DNA of 64,000 nucleotides, taken from Alkalibacterium sp. AK22. GTDB taxonomy: Bacteria > Bacillota > Bacilli > Lactobacillales > Carnobacteriaceae_A. The position numbers and the translations under genes were made by a program. The stretch lies in the NCBI RefSeq assembly GCF_000585255.1, contig NZ_JANL01000032.1, positions 48,060 through 112,059 on the forward strand. Direction: 5' to 3'. Of this stretch, positions 43,342 to 50,962 are shown piece after piece. Below the pieces are notes generated by a model, which was given only the letters and a program-made list of their open reading frames with translations, was not told the DNA's origin and did no database searches. Position 1 is the stretch's first letter. Every line of letters begins with the position of its first letter.

Positions 43342-44319
43342 TTATTCTTTTATAAATACCTGAGTACTTCTGACCGTATCAATATGACGGACCTGTGCTT
43401 CGATAGCTTCTCTATCCCTTTCTAAAAACGGAGGAAGAGACAACTTTTCTCCTAGTGTTTCATAAGGCTCATCCCCCATAAATCCTGGACCGTCTGTAGC
43501 CAGTTCGACCAGTATGCCTCGGGTAATACGGGCATACAGAGATTTAAAATAAAAACGGTCAACAAAACCGGAATTGGGTAACTGGAACTGACGGTACCGC
43601 TCAATCCACTGATCGATGGCTTTTTTGTCTTTCAGTCTAAAAGCCACATGGTGGACGGTACCGGCTCCTTCTTGGTGCGGAGGCAGCGACTTGTCAATTT
43701 CAACAATGATTTGAGCTCCGTTTCCTCCTTCACCCATTTCAAACAAGTAACGCTCGCCCTCCTGGGCAATTTCTTGCATACCGTAGACTTGCTCCAAAAC
43801 CGCCTTGATATAGTCATAGTCTGAATAAGTTAGAGTCACTGGTCCTAAACCGGTAATGGCATGAGCCAATGGTACTGGGCCTTTTTCCCAGGGTGTTCCG
43901 GATGCAACGCCCTCATTTCCCTCATCAGACATCAGCTGATACTGCTGACCATCAAAGTCAACAAATGGCAGCACTTGCTTGCCAAAGACGGTCTGAATTT
44001 CTTCATGATGGACGTCATACTTGTCAAAACGCTCGAGCCAGTAGTTCAAAGCTTCATTGTCAGGCACTCGAAAAGCTGTACGTGATACTTCATCGTTCCC
44101 GTGTCTGCCTTTGGGTACGTTGGGGAAATCAAAAAAGGTCATATCTGTCCCCGCACTTCCTTTATCATCGGCAAAAAACAGATGGTAGGTATGAATATCA
44201 TCCTGATTGACCGTTTTCTTGACTAGACGCATGCCTAAAATATGCGTAAAAAATTCATATATCTTTTCTGCACTGCTAGTGATTGCTGTGACATGGTGTA
44301 TTCCCGAAACTGGTTCCAT
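43342..44319 (-). CDS. mhqO: Ring-cleaving dioxygenase of the MhqO/MhqA VOC family
   Basis: 325 residues with two VOC halves: GIHHVTAITSSAEK...FYTHILGMRLVKKTVNQDD at the N-terminus (first metal His in HH), GTVHHVAFRLKD (about 217-228) in the second half, and RGILVELATDGPGF with the Glu ligand. The family opens hydroquinone/catechol rings and in Bacillus protects against quinones under MhqR. AGGAGG lies 7 bases before ATG 44319. A near-consensus MhqR operator lies 125 bases upstream. Confidence 0.88.
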   Translation of the reverse strand: MEPVSGIHHVTAITSSAEKIYEFFTHILGMRLVKKTVNQDDIHTYHLFFADDKGSAGTDMTFFDFPNVPKGRHGNDEVSRTAFRVPDNEALNYWLERFDKYDVHHEEIQTVFGKQVLPFVDFDGQQYQLMSDEGNEGVASGTPWEKGPVPLAHAITGLGPVTLTYSDYDYIKAVLEQVYGMQEIAQEGERYLFEMGEGGNGAQIIVEIDKSLPPHQEGAGTVHHVAFRLKDKKAIDQWIERYRQFQLPNSGFVDRFYFKSLYARITRGILVELATDGPGFMGDEPYETLGEKLSLPPFLERDREAIEAQVRHIDTVRSTQVFIKE

Positions 44320-44443
44320 ATATGTTCCTCCTAATATATACTCATTATCCTTTAGCTGACTTTTTAGTCTTATGCTTAATTCGAAACAGGAATAAATGCT
44401 ACCCCACCAACTATACTACTACTCACGAGGGGATAAATAACTT

Positions 44444-44463
44444 TTATCTCGAATTAGAGATTA
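44444..44463 (-). promoter_or_regulatory. Candidate MhqR operator
   Basis: On the minus strand ATCTCTAATTCGAGATAAAA differs at one position from the Bacillus subtilis MhqR box I recall (tATCTcgaAtTCgAGATaaaa). It lies in the shared interval of mhqO (minus) and the PlcR-like regulator gene (plus). No mhqR gene is in the window. Confidence 0.65.
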
Positions 44464-44546
44464 TTATACCCTACTCTCCTTTCCCTTGTCAAACTATTGC
44501 ATTTTTATGAAAAATAAATCATTTCTGTAATATTTATTAATATTGA

Positions 44547-44575
44547 TTGCTAACTGCAAAAGAATCTTTTATACT
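44547..44575 (+). promoter_or_regulatory. Promoter of the PlcR-like regulator/peptide pair
   Basis: -35 TTGCTA (44547-44552), 17-bp spacer, -10 TATACT (44570-44575), 27 bases before the start codon. Confidence 0.65.
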
Positions 44576-44602
44576 TCATATTATAGAAAGCGTGGGATAA
44601 TA

Positions 44603-45466
44603 ATGAAATTAGGTGAACTAATCAAGACTAGGCGTAAAGAACTTGGTCTGACCCAACAGGACCTGGCCAAAGATATATGTGCCCAGGCACTGATCAGCCG
44701 GGTTGAAAAGGGTGACATCGTTCCAAAAAAATCGATTTTAAACAAACTTGAAATACGCCTGGAGCTCGAGGAAAACCAGCTCCTGAAAGCGGAACAAGAC
44801 AACAACAAGAAAAATGAACTTGATGATGTACAGAAAACCATTCGTGAATATTTAACATCTCGGGACTACAAGACAATTGAGCTGCTGTTGGATCACCACA
44901 AAGAGCTGATCAACAATGCACGAGACGTCAACGACAAAGTATTCTTTTCCATGGTCGAAGCCTCTTTAAAGTATCACTTGTACAGCGAACCAGATGCGGC
45001 TCTTGATATTTTGAACGATATGTATTTAGGTGATGTCAACAAGTCTTTAGCTGTTGAGATTTACAACACGCGTGGTATAATTTACTACAGCAAAGAGATG
45101 CATCAGGAAGCCATGGCTATGTATAAAAAAGGAATCGACCTGATCGATGAATCAATCGATTATGAAATTCGTTCTAAAATCATCCTGAATTATGCACTTA
45201 CTTTGGAGCAGCAAGATCATAACAAAGAGGCGCTGTCTTATGTATCTGAAGGCATCGATATGCTGGTCAAAAATAACTCCCTTTACTCGTTAGGCGACTA
45301 CTATCACACTAAAGGGCATATCTTCTTTAAACTGGGTAACCTGGACAATTCACGTGAGTGTTTTGAACTGTCGTCCAGCATTTTCAAAATCCAAAATAAT
45401 AACAAACTTTTATCCTTTTCTCAGTTGGCGCTGACGGAGATTGAAAACAGGTTGTCTTCTAACTAA
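44603..45466 (+). CDS. PlcR-like HTH-TPR regulator (RRNPP family)
   Basis: 287 residues, almost the length of PlcR (285). Residues 2-58 form an XRE-type HTH: LGELIKTRRKELGLTQQDLA, then KDICAQALISRVEKGDIVP, where the I-C-x-Q-x-x-[IV]-S-R-x-E-x-G pattern is PlcR-like. Residues about 70-285 are a helical TPR array (for example EIYNTRGIIYYSKEMHQEAMAMYKKG), the peptide-binding part in PlcR, PrgX and Rgg proteins. The next gene, 13 bases downstream, encodes a short exported peptide, which supports a cognate signal. ATG 44603 is chosen over an upstream in-frame start at 44543 that lies in the promoter. Target genes are unknown. Confidence 0.85.
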   Translation: MKLGELIKTRRKELGLTQQDLAKDICAQALISRVEKGDIVPKKSILNKLEIRLELEENQLLKAEQDNNKKNELDDVQKTIREYLTSRDYKTIELLLDHHKELINNARDVNDKVFFSMVEASLKYHLYSEPDAALDILNDMYLGDVNKSLAVEIYNTRGIIYYSKEMHQEAMAMYKKGIDLIDESIDYEIRSKIILNYALTLEQQDHNKEALSYVSEGIDMLVKNNSLYSLGDYYHTKGHIFFKLGNLDNSRECFELSSSIFKIQNNNKLLSFSQLALTEIENRLSSN

Positions 45467-45479
45467 GGAGGAGTCCACT

Positions 45480-45620
45480 ATGAAGCAGAGCAGAAAAGTT
45501 CTCTCATATGTATTAACAGGTTTGCTGGTCATTACGTTTATTGTTACCCCATTGTCTATCCCAAGAATTCCGCCATTGCAAGGTCGTGCAGAAGTCCCAG
45601 TAGAACGTACATTGGTTTAA
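45480..45620 (+). CDS. Putative exported signalling peptide precursor (PapR-like position)
   Basis: 46 residues, preceded by a strong AAGGAGGAG 6 bases before ATG. Residues 1-6 (MKQSRK) are basic, 7-22 (VLSYVLTGLLVITFIV) hydrophobic, and 23-46 polar with several prolines, ending VPVERTLV. This is the layout of PapR, NprX and similar pro-peptides that are secreted, trimmed and re-imported by Opp to bind an HTH-TPR receptor; the mature signal is usually the last 5-10 residues. It starts 13 bases after the regulator stop and is followed by a terminator, so the two form one unit. The sequence is not one I recognise. Confidence 0.78.
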   Translation: MKQSRKVLSYVLTGLLVITFIVTPLSIPRIPPLQGRAEVPVERTLV

Positions 45621-45670
45621 CACTGTAATTGCCAACTGTTAAAGATAAAAGACTTCCCGAATCCCCTAAA

Positions 45671-45714
45671 AAGGACGGCCAGAGGTGCTGCATGCCTCTG
45701 ACCGTCCTCTTTTC
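45671..45714 (+). terminator. Terminator of the regulator/peptide unit
   Basis: GGACGG-x-CAGAGG / CCTCTG-x-CCGTCC with a short loop, followed by TCTTTT. Confidence 0.85.
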
Positions 45715-46091
45715 TATTGCTGCTTATTTTTATGCTTTTTGATCTTCAGGCAGTTAGAGCCCCTTGACATCCATGCTTTTCCAGTTTGCCTCATTACTTT
45801 ACAGCGTCTTTAAAACAGCTTTGGTTCACAGCACGCTTTAATGCTGTCATTTCTTCTAAAAGTAAAACAGTCAGTATTCTGTGCTGCCTGTTTTTTAGTA
45901 TTCCACCCTGATCCCTGTCATAACAGACCTCAACAGTCCGCTCGCCGGAATAGACAAAATCATATTTACTGTATAAACTGGCTAAGCAGGTTCTTTTCAG
46001 TAGACCAAAGTAGCATCACTGCTCTTACTGAATGCCTCACGGTCTTCTTCTGCCTTTGACTATGTAACTGTCAAAACTATTCCAGCAGCTG
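45715..46091. other. Gene-free interval with a possible decayed frame
   Basis: A minus-strand frame is open from 46015 to a TAA at 45794-45796 but has no proper start. Part of it (ASLYSKYDFVYSGERTVEVC) reads like the C-terminal block of a GNAT protein, but this may be chance. No other feature is seen. Confidence 0.3.
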
Positions 46092-46655
46092 TCAGTCACG
46101 GTGAAACCTGCTCATATTTTTCCACTCACTTCTCAGCAGGCCGTAAATCATCATGTTGTGGCTACGGCCATTGATGCGCTCATTGGCTCGCCGCATGCCT
46201 TCCAGGACAAATCCTAGTCTCTCAGGAATACTTCGGCTTCTGACATTTTCTTCCGCTGCCCAGATTTCTATTTTATTCAGTTTGTAGTATTCAAAACCAT
46301 AATCAGTCAGTGCCTGAGCAGTTTGGCTCATGACTCCTTTTCCCTCATGAGCCGGCGAGATCCAGTAACCGATTTCCGCACTTCTGACATCCCAGTCAAA
46401 ATACTTTAAGCTAGCAGATCCAATGATCTTCCCCCGAAAAACAATCAGGCAGTGCATGCCCTTTTGTTTGGATAGTTCAATTAAATTCTGTTCAATACTG
46501 TCTTGGACGTCCTGCTGACTTTTTATCTGATGAACCCAGCTCATCCATTCACCTATGTGTGCTCTGGACACCTCAATCAGTTCAAACAGTTCAGCACTGT
46601 CTTTTGGCATTGTTAATTTTAGTGACAACTCCTGGTCTATTTTGTATTCAAACAT
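46092..46655 (-). CDS. RimJ/RimL-type GNAT acetyltransferase
   Basis: About 187 residues. N-terminal LSLKLTMPKDSAELFELI and the central EIGYWISPAHEGKGVMSQTAQAL (motif A, acetyl-CoA binding) followed by NVRSRSIPERLGFVLEGMRR match the RimL/YdaF ribosomal-protein-serine acetyltransferase group. The true substrate could be another N-terminus or an amino acid. ATG 46655 follows GAGGAG; the in-frame 46676 start overlaps the SD. Confidence 0.88.
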   Translation of the reverse strand: MFEYKIDQELSLKLTMPKDSAELFELIEVSRAHIGEWMSWVHQIKSQQDVQDSIEQNLIELSKQKGMHCLIVFRGKIIGSASLKYFDWDVRSAEIGYWISPAHEGKGVMSQTAQALTDYGFEYYKLNKIEIWAAEENVRSRSIPERLGFVLEGMRRANERINGRSHNMMIYGLLRSEWKNMSRFHRD

Positions 46656-46802
46656 CAGGCTTTCTCTCCTCTGCAAAATAAAACTACCCGCTACTGGTTT
46701 CTCTTATATGAATCCTGAAGCTATCCCTTAAGCTGATACTGTTGCTTAATCTTTAGTCATAGCCCAAAGATCAAATAAAGGAACTTCCGGCCTTCACCTT
46801 TT

Positions 46803-47606
46803 TTAGCGGTGCTCTTCCTTGGCGGCTCTTCTTATGTTGTTTCGGTGCATATCAATCATGCCGTCAAAGAAAAGAAAACGCTCGCGGCATTCTTTTTCTA
46901 GCGCATCCACATCACGGTTTAAACGGTCAAGGTAATCCTGGGTAAAGGCAAGCCGAGCAATCATTTCATTTTTATCTTCAGTTACATTCCCGTGACCCGG
47001 AACATGACAGCGAATATCATGCTCTTCCATAATGGCCCCGGCCTTCTTTGCAGTCTGCTTGTACTTTTTCCAGTTGTAGCTGATAAATGGGCACTCAACA
47101 TCAGATAGATAGTCACCTGAAAGAAGAATGCCATATGGCTCGATGACCGTAAAGAGCCCATCGGCGGTATGGCCGGGAGCCAGATAAAAGTGCAAGGTCA
47201 TATCCCCCAGTTTGAGAGCGTCCCCATCCATGGTGATCATCCGGTCCACATGGGGATAGACGTGTGTGTAATCGCGCTCTATATAATGCTTGCTATCAAA
47301 AGCTTTGGCTTCCTCCAGACATGCACGCTTGCCTGGATTGTTGTGAAAAGCTTTAGATGCGATGACAAAAGCTTTCGGGAAAGCTCCCGCACCTATAATG
47401 TGATCGAAATCACTGTGGGTATAGATCAGGTACAGCATCCGATTTCCCAGTCGGTCATCCACAAATTGCTTGATCTCTCTCACTTCTTCAGGCAGCCAGT
47501 TCGGATCAGTAATGATCATGGCCTGTTCTGTCTCAACAACGGCAGTTGTTGTCTGATACAATGCACTTTGAAATACAGTCAACTGGTCTTTATGAAAATG
47601 CAGCAT
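46803..47606 (-). CDS. MBL-fold metallo-hydrolase
   Basis: 267 residues. The metal motif is THSDFDHIIG (HxxxDH with Ser/Asp variations, about 75-84), with further ligands in APGHTADG (about 147-154), LLSGDYLSD (Asp, about 166-174) and VPGHGNV (about 211-217). This is a generic MBL hydrolase, not a beta-lactamase. The first His pair is partly substituted (HSDFDH rather than HxHxDH), so metal content may differ. ATG 47606 has GGAGGGGATCAT upstream; the frame is open to 47705 without SD. Confidence 0.82.
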   Translation of the reverse strand: MLHFHKDQLTVFQSALYQTTTAVVETEQAMIITDPNWLPEEVREIKQFVDDRLGNRMLYLIYTHSDFDHIIGAGAFPKAFVIASKAFHNNPGKRACLEEAKAFDSKHYIERDYTHVYPHVDRMITMDGDALKLGDMTLHFYLAPGHTADGLFTVIEPYGILLSGDYLSDVECPFISYNWKKYKQTAKKAGAIMEEHDIRCHVPGHGNVTEDKNEMIARLAFTQDYLDRLNRDVDALEKECRERFLFFDGMIDMHRNNIRRAAKEEHR

Positions 47607-47768
47607 ATGATCCCCTCCAGCAAAAACCCTCTTTATTGTGTTTAATATATCATAGATATCAGCATACTGATGCTTAGACAGCTGCTCTTTTTTCGCAACA
47701 TCCAAACAGCCTATTGCTTGAATCCTCTTTTTTGAACCGGTAGCGCTGTACAGATGTATTCTTCACTT

Positions 47769-48062
47769 CTACGGTACGTGCAATAAAATCACCGTAACCA
47801 GTATAACTGTCAGCAATCCCCCTAAAGGCACTAGCCTTTTGAATGCCGTTTTCTGTGTTTTATGTCGAAATTTGGACATAGCCACCATGGAACCGACTCC
47901 TCCACCAACCAGTGTGATAAACAGCAGCTTTCTTTCTGAAATTCGGTATTTATTTCTCCTAGCACGCTGTTTATCCAAGAAAAACAAGAGATAACTGTAG
48001 AGGTTAAGACCCACGATTCCTGTCAGGCTGATTATTTGAAAGTAAGACAACTGCTCAAACAT
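47769..48062 (-). CDS. DUF1294-family small membrane protein
   Basis: 97 residues with an N-terminal helix (SLTGIVGLNLYSYLLFFLDK), the family hallmark DKQRARRNKYRISERKLL, then GGGVGSMVAMSKFRHKT and a second C-terminal helix. DUF1294 proteins are small integral membrane proteins of unknown function. ATG 48062 has AAGGGAGAG upstream; an in-frame upstream start at 48110 lacks one. Confidence 0.82.
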   Translation of the reverse strand: MFEQLSYFQIISLTGIVGLNLYSYLLFFLDKQRARRNKYRISERKLLFITLVGGGVGSMVAMSKFRHKTQKTAFKRLVPLGGLLTVILVTVILLHVP

Positions 48063-48308
48063 ATGATTCTCTCCCTTTATGCCAGGATAGCAGGCATACC
48101 TGCTTTTCACTGTGCTCGTTTACTTTATTATACCGCAGTTTTTTACCCCTGCAGAAGTTTACACTGAACCCCTTGCGTTTGAGAAAGTGTGCAGATACAT
48201 ACAATTCTTTTCAAACAGACGGCCTGCTCTCCTTCCTGGACCGGCAGAGAAGTTTATTTTGCTGAACAATGATTCCTGGTCCAGATGCAGCTGAGTGCCA
48301 CTATTTTC

Positions 48309-48350
48309 AAAATAAAAGTGTCCGTCTGCACTGGCTTACAAACGGACACT
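48309..48350 (-). terminator. Terminator of the exopolysaccharide/phosphorelay locus
   Basis: AGTGTCCGT / ACGGACACT with a 15-base loop, then TTTTATTTT on the minus strand, 54 bases after the glycosyltransferase stop. The rest of 48063-48403 shows no gene. Confidence 0.75.
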
Positions 48351-48403
48351 GCTTATTCCTGCTGCTTTTCTGCCAGTCAATTCAGTCCTTGATTTCATCA
48401 GTT

Positions 48404-49831
48404 TTAATCCGAATGATCAGAACTAAATGTTGTACGGGTCATCTCACCCCAGACTTTGCTTTTTTTCTTGTACGTAAAGAAGGCACTGAATCGCCACCAG
48501 GCTGTCAACTGCCGGTAGCCAAAATTTTCGGCTACACTGTAGAGCATCAGTAGCAGATACTCCTTGACGTCTGAGTACTTGGAAAAGTTGTACTCATCCA
48601 GTAGAATCGCTGAACTGGACAAAAAGATTCCATACAATATGGATACGGCCAAGAAGAGAAGAAAGAACTGGATATTGATTATACCCAGCCAGAAAGACAA
48701 AACGAACGACGCATAGCCTAAAATCTCGACTGTTGCTCCCAACATTTCTACAAAAAAGTAGTACGGCATGGCCAGCATACCTACTGAACCGTATTTTGGA
48801 TTGAACATCATCTTCAGATGCTTCAGCATGCTGTCCATCAAGCCAATATGCCAGCGTTTACGTTGACTTTTGAGTACCTTGAGCTGTTCAGGAACCTGGG
48901 TCCAGCAGACGGGATCAGGTACAAACACGATTTTGTAGTCTCTATTTGCCTCTTTCATCATACGGTGGATCTTGACAATCAGCTCCATGTCTTCTCCAAT
49001 CGTGTCTTCTGTGTAGCCTCCTGCCTCAATCACAGTACTTTTTTTAAACACTCCAAAAGCTCCTGAAACAATTAGCAAGGCATTTAAATTGCCGAGACCG
49101 AGTCGCCCAAACAGAAAGGCTCGCAGATATTCAACCGTCTGAAAACGCGCTATACTGCTTTTAGCCAGGCGGATAGATTCAATGAATCCCTTGTCAACCG
49201 TACAGTCATTTACTGGCCTTACCACTCCACCTGAAACGACTACAGTCGGGTCTTCCACGAACGGACGGATCACCTTGATCAGCGAATCTCTCTCAATGAT
49301 TGAATCGGCATCGATGGAGGTAATGACTGGATACTTGGCCATGTTGATCCCGGCATTCAAGGCATCCGCCTTCCCCCCGTTTTCCTTGTCAACGACCGTG
49401 ATGGTACTGAAAAGGGAGGACAGATAAAGGCCTCTAACGTTCTGTGTCTGAATTTTTTTTTGATACGGCATATCTACTTTCACCAGATCAAACTCCTCAA
49501 TCAGTCGGTCAATCGTCTTGTCCTTGGAGCCGTCATTAACCACAACCAGTTCAAATTCATTATACTCTAGACTTAAAAGAGCCTTGACGTTATCTACCAC
49601 TGTGGCTTCCTCATTGTAACAGGGAACAACAATCGACAAAGGAGGCGTGTAGGCTGAACTAGCCATTTCTTCATAAGACCAGTAACGTTTTTTTCTCCTG
49701 TCGATATATAGTGCCCGGACCGACACGATAAAAAGAAAAGCGTAGAACGTGTTGATTGTCAGGACATAATACAAGACAAAATAATTAAAGATGATGATAC
49801 TTTGAATAATAAAATCAACAATGGCAGTCAT
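48404..49831 (-). CDS. Membrane glycosyltransferase family 2 (BcsA/IcaA-like polysaccharide synthase)
   Basis: 475 residues. N-terminal membrane helices (about 5-40), then the GT-A core with VVVNDGS (about 95-101), SIDADS (DxD, about 171-176), TIGEDMELI (catalytic base ED, about 278-286) and SQRKRWHIG (the QxxRW acceptor motif, about 318-326), followed by about four C-terminal helices. This is the processive synthase pattern for poly-GlcNAc, cellulose or hyaluronan-like chains. There is no PilZ domain, so direct c-di-GMP control via PilZ is not expected. Last gene of the six-gene locus, AAAGGAGG before its ATG. Confidence 0.88.
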   Translation of the reverse strand: MTAIVDFIIQSIIIFNYFVLYYVLTINTFYAFLFIVSVRALYIDRRKKRYWSYEEMASSAYTPPLSIVVPCYNEEATVVDNVKALLSLEYNEFELVVVNDGSKDKTIDRLIEEFDLVKVDMPYQKKIQTQNVRGLYLSSLFSTITVVDKENGGKADALNAGINMAKYPVITSIDADSIIERDSLIKVIRPFVEDPTVVVSGGVVRPVNDCTVDKGFIESIRLAKSSIARFQTVEYLRAFLFGRLGLGNLNALLIVSGAFGVFKKSTVIEAGGYTEDTIGEDMELIVKIHRMMKEANRDYKIVFVPDPVCWTQVPEQLKVLKSQRKRWHIGLMDSMLKHLKMMFNPKYGSVGMLAMPYYFFVEMLGATVEILGYASFVLSFWLGIINIQFFLLFLAVSILYGIFLSSSAILLDEYNFSKYSDVKEYLLLMLYSVAENFGYRQLTAWWRFSAFFTYKKKSKVWGEMTRTTFSSDHSD

Positions 49832-49892
49832 GTGTTCCTCCTTTATTAGTCCCTTCTGCTGGCCCGCACAACTGCCAACTTTCTCTGGACAG

Positions 49893-50948
49893 TCAGACGC
49901 GCTTGTTTAAGGCTTCTTTCTGCAGCACCGCCCGGGCAGCATCTCTTGCAAAAGGATCATCGGCATCAAGAAGAGCCGATAAAGCGCTCTTGCCTTTTTC
50001 ACCCTGAAAAAGTAGAGATTCTGCAGCATTATGCCGCACATACCAATTTTGGTCAGTAACAAAAGTCTGCAGGACCTCTATCGAACGCTCAAGCCGAATT
50101 TTTCTTAAGTACTTGGCCAAAAACGCCCGTACTTCCCACTCAGGATCTTGACTGACTGAAAAAACAGCAGCAAGAAAATCCTCATCTCCCATATCTCCGA
50201 CACTGTAGGCTGCTTTTAGAGCCGATACTCTTAGCTCTTTCTGTTCATGCATCAGAAAAAATCGAATCCATTCGATGCTCTTTGCATAGTGACGCTTCCC
50301 TGCTTCTTCTAGGGCAACCGTCTGCAGTGAACAGTTCTCTGAATGGATAGCTTCGCTCAGAAAATCACTGATATCACTCTTTACACTTTCCAGAAGCGTC
50401 CGGACCTGCTTGCGGTCCAAACGATTCGTCAAATTGGCTTGAAATAAAATTCTGTTCAAGTGCCTGGCATCTCCCAGTCGGATCAGACTTCTTGCGGTGA
50501 CAAATAGCAATTCATCATTAGTTGTATCCAACTGTACAAGTAACTGATCAGTCATTTCATCCAATTTATACTCACCGGCTAAATAAGTGCCTATCTTTTG
50601 CTTTGAGCTGCTATTGCTGGACAAATAGCGGGACACTTTGTGACTGACTGCAGCGGTCTGAGCAGCTTCTGCCAGCACATCACGCTTACTATCTGTCATA
50701 TAGTCGCTGTATTCCAGAATTATCTCACGGAGGACCTTTTTCTCAAGAAGGGTCTCGGGCCTCAGTGACAGCTCAGTATCATTTAAACTGATAAACTGAA
50801 TGACACTCTCTTCGTAAGCCTTCCGAATGTCTGCCTTCTTCTTAGCCAGAATTTTCATTCCTATTTTTTTGACCAGAACAAAGATAAAAATCCCACTGTT
50901 GATCAGGAGCAAGGCTAGAATCACTCTCCATATATAAGCTTCTGCCAT
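49893..50948 (-). CDS. Membrane-anchored HEAT-repeat protein
   Basis: 351 residues: one N-terminal membrane helix (about 8-28), a basic stop (KKIGMKILAKKK), then a cytosolic array of helical pairs typical of HEAT repeats, clearest at about 215-345 (ELRVSALKAAYSVGDMGDEDF, PEWEVRAFLAKYLRKI, NWYVRHNAAESLLFQG). HEAT arrays are protein-docking scaffolds. It lies between the GGDEF protein (14-base gap) and the glycosyltransferase, so it is a plausible link between signalling and synthase (inference). Confidence 0.83.
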   Translation of the reverse strand: MAEAYIWRVILALLLINSGIFIFVLVKKIGMKILAKKKADIRKAYEESVIQFISLNDTELSLRPETLLEKKVLREIILEYSDYMTDSKRDVLAEAAQTAAVSHKVSRYLSSNSSSKQKIGTYLAGEYKLDEMTDQLLVQLDTTNDELLFVTARSLIRLGDARHLNRILFQANLTNRLDRKQVRTLLESVKSDISDFLSEAIHSENCSLQTVALEEAGKRHYAKSIEWIRFFLMHEQKELRVSALKAAYSVGDMGDEDFLAAVFSVSQDPEWEVRAFLAKYLRKIRLERSIEVLQTFVTDQNWYVRHNAAESLLFQGEKGKSALSALLDADDPFARDAARAVLQKEALNKRV

Positions 50949-50962
50949 CTTTTACCCTTCTT

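Noticed and set aside
46803..47606. Metallo-beta-lactamase resistance gene
   Set aside because: MBL fold only; no signal peptide and a deviating first metal motif, so a generic hydrolase is more likely.
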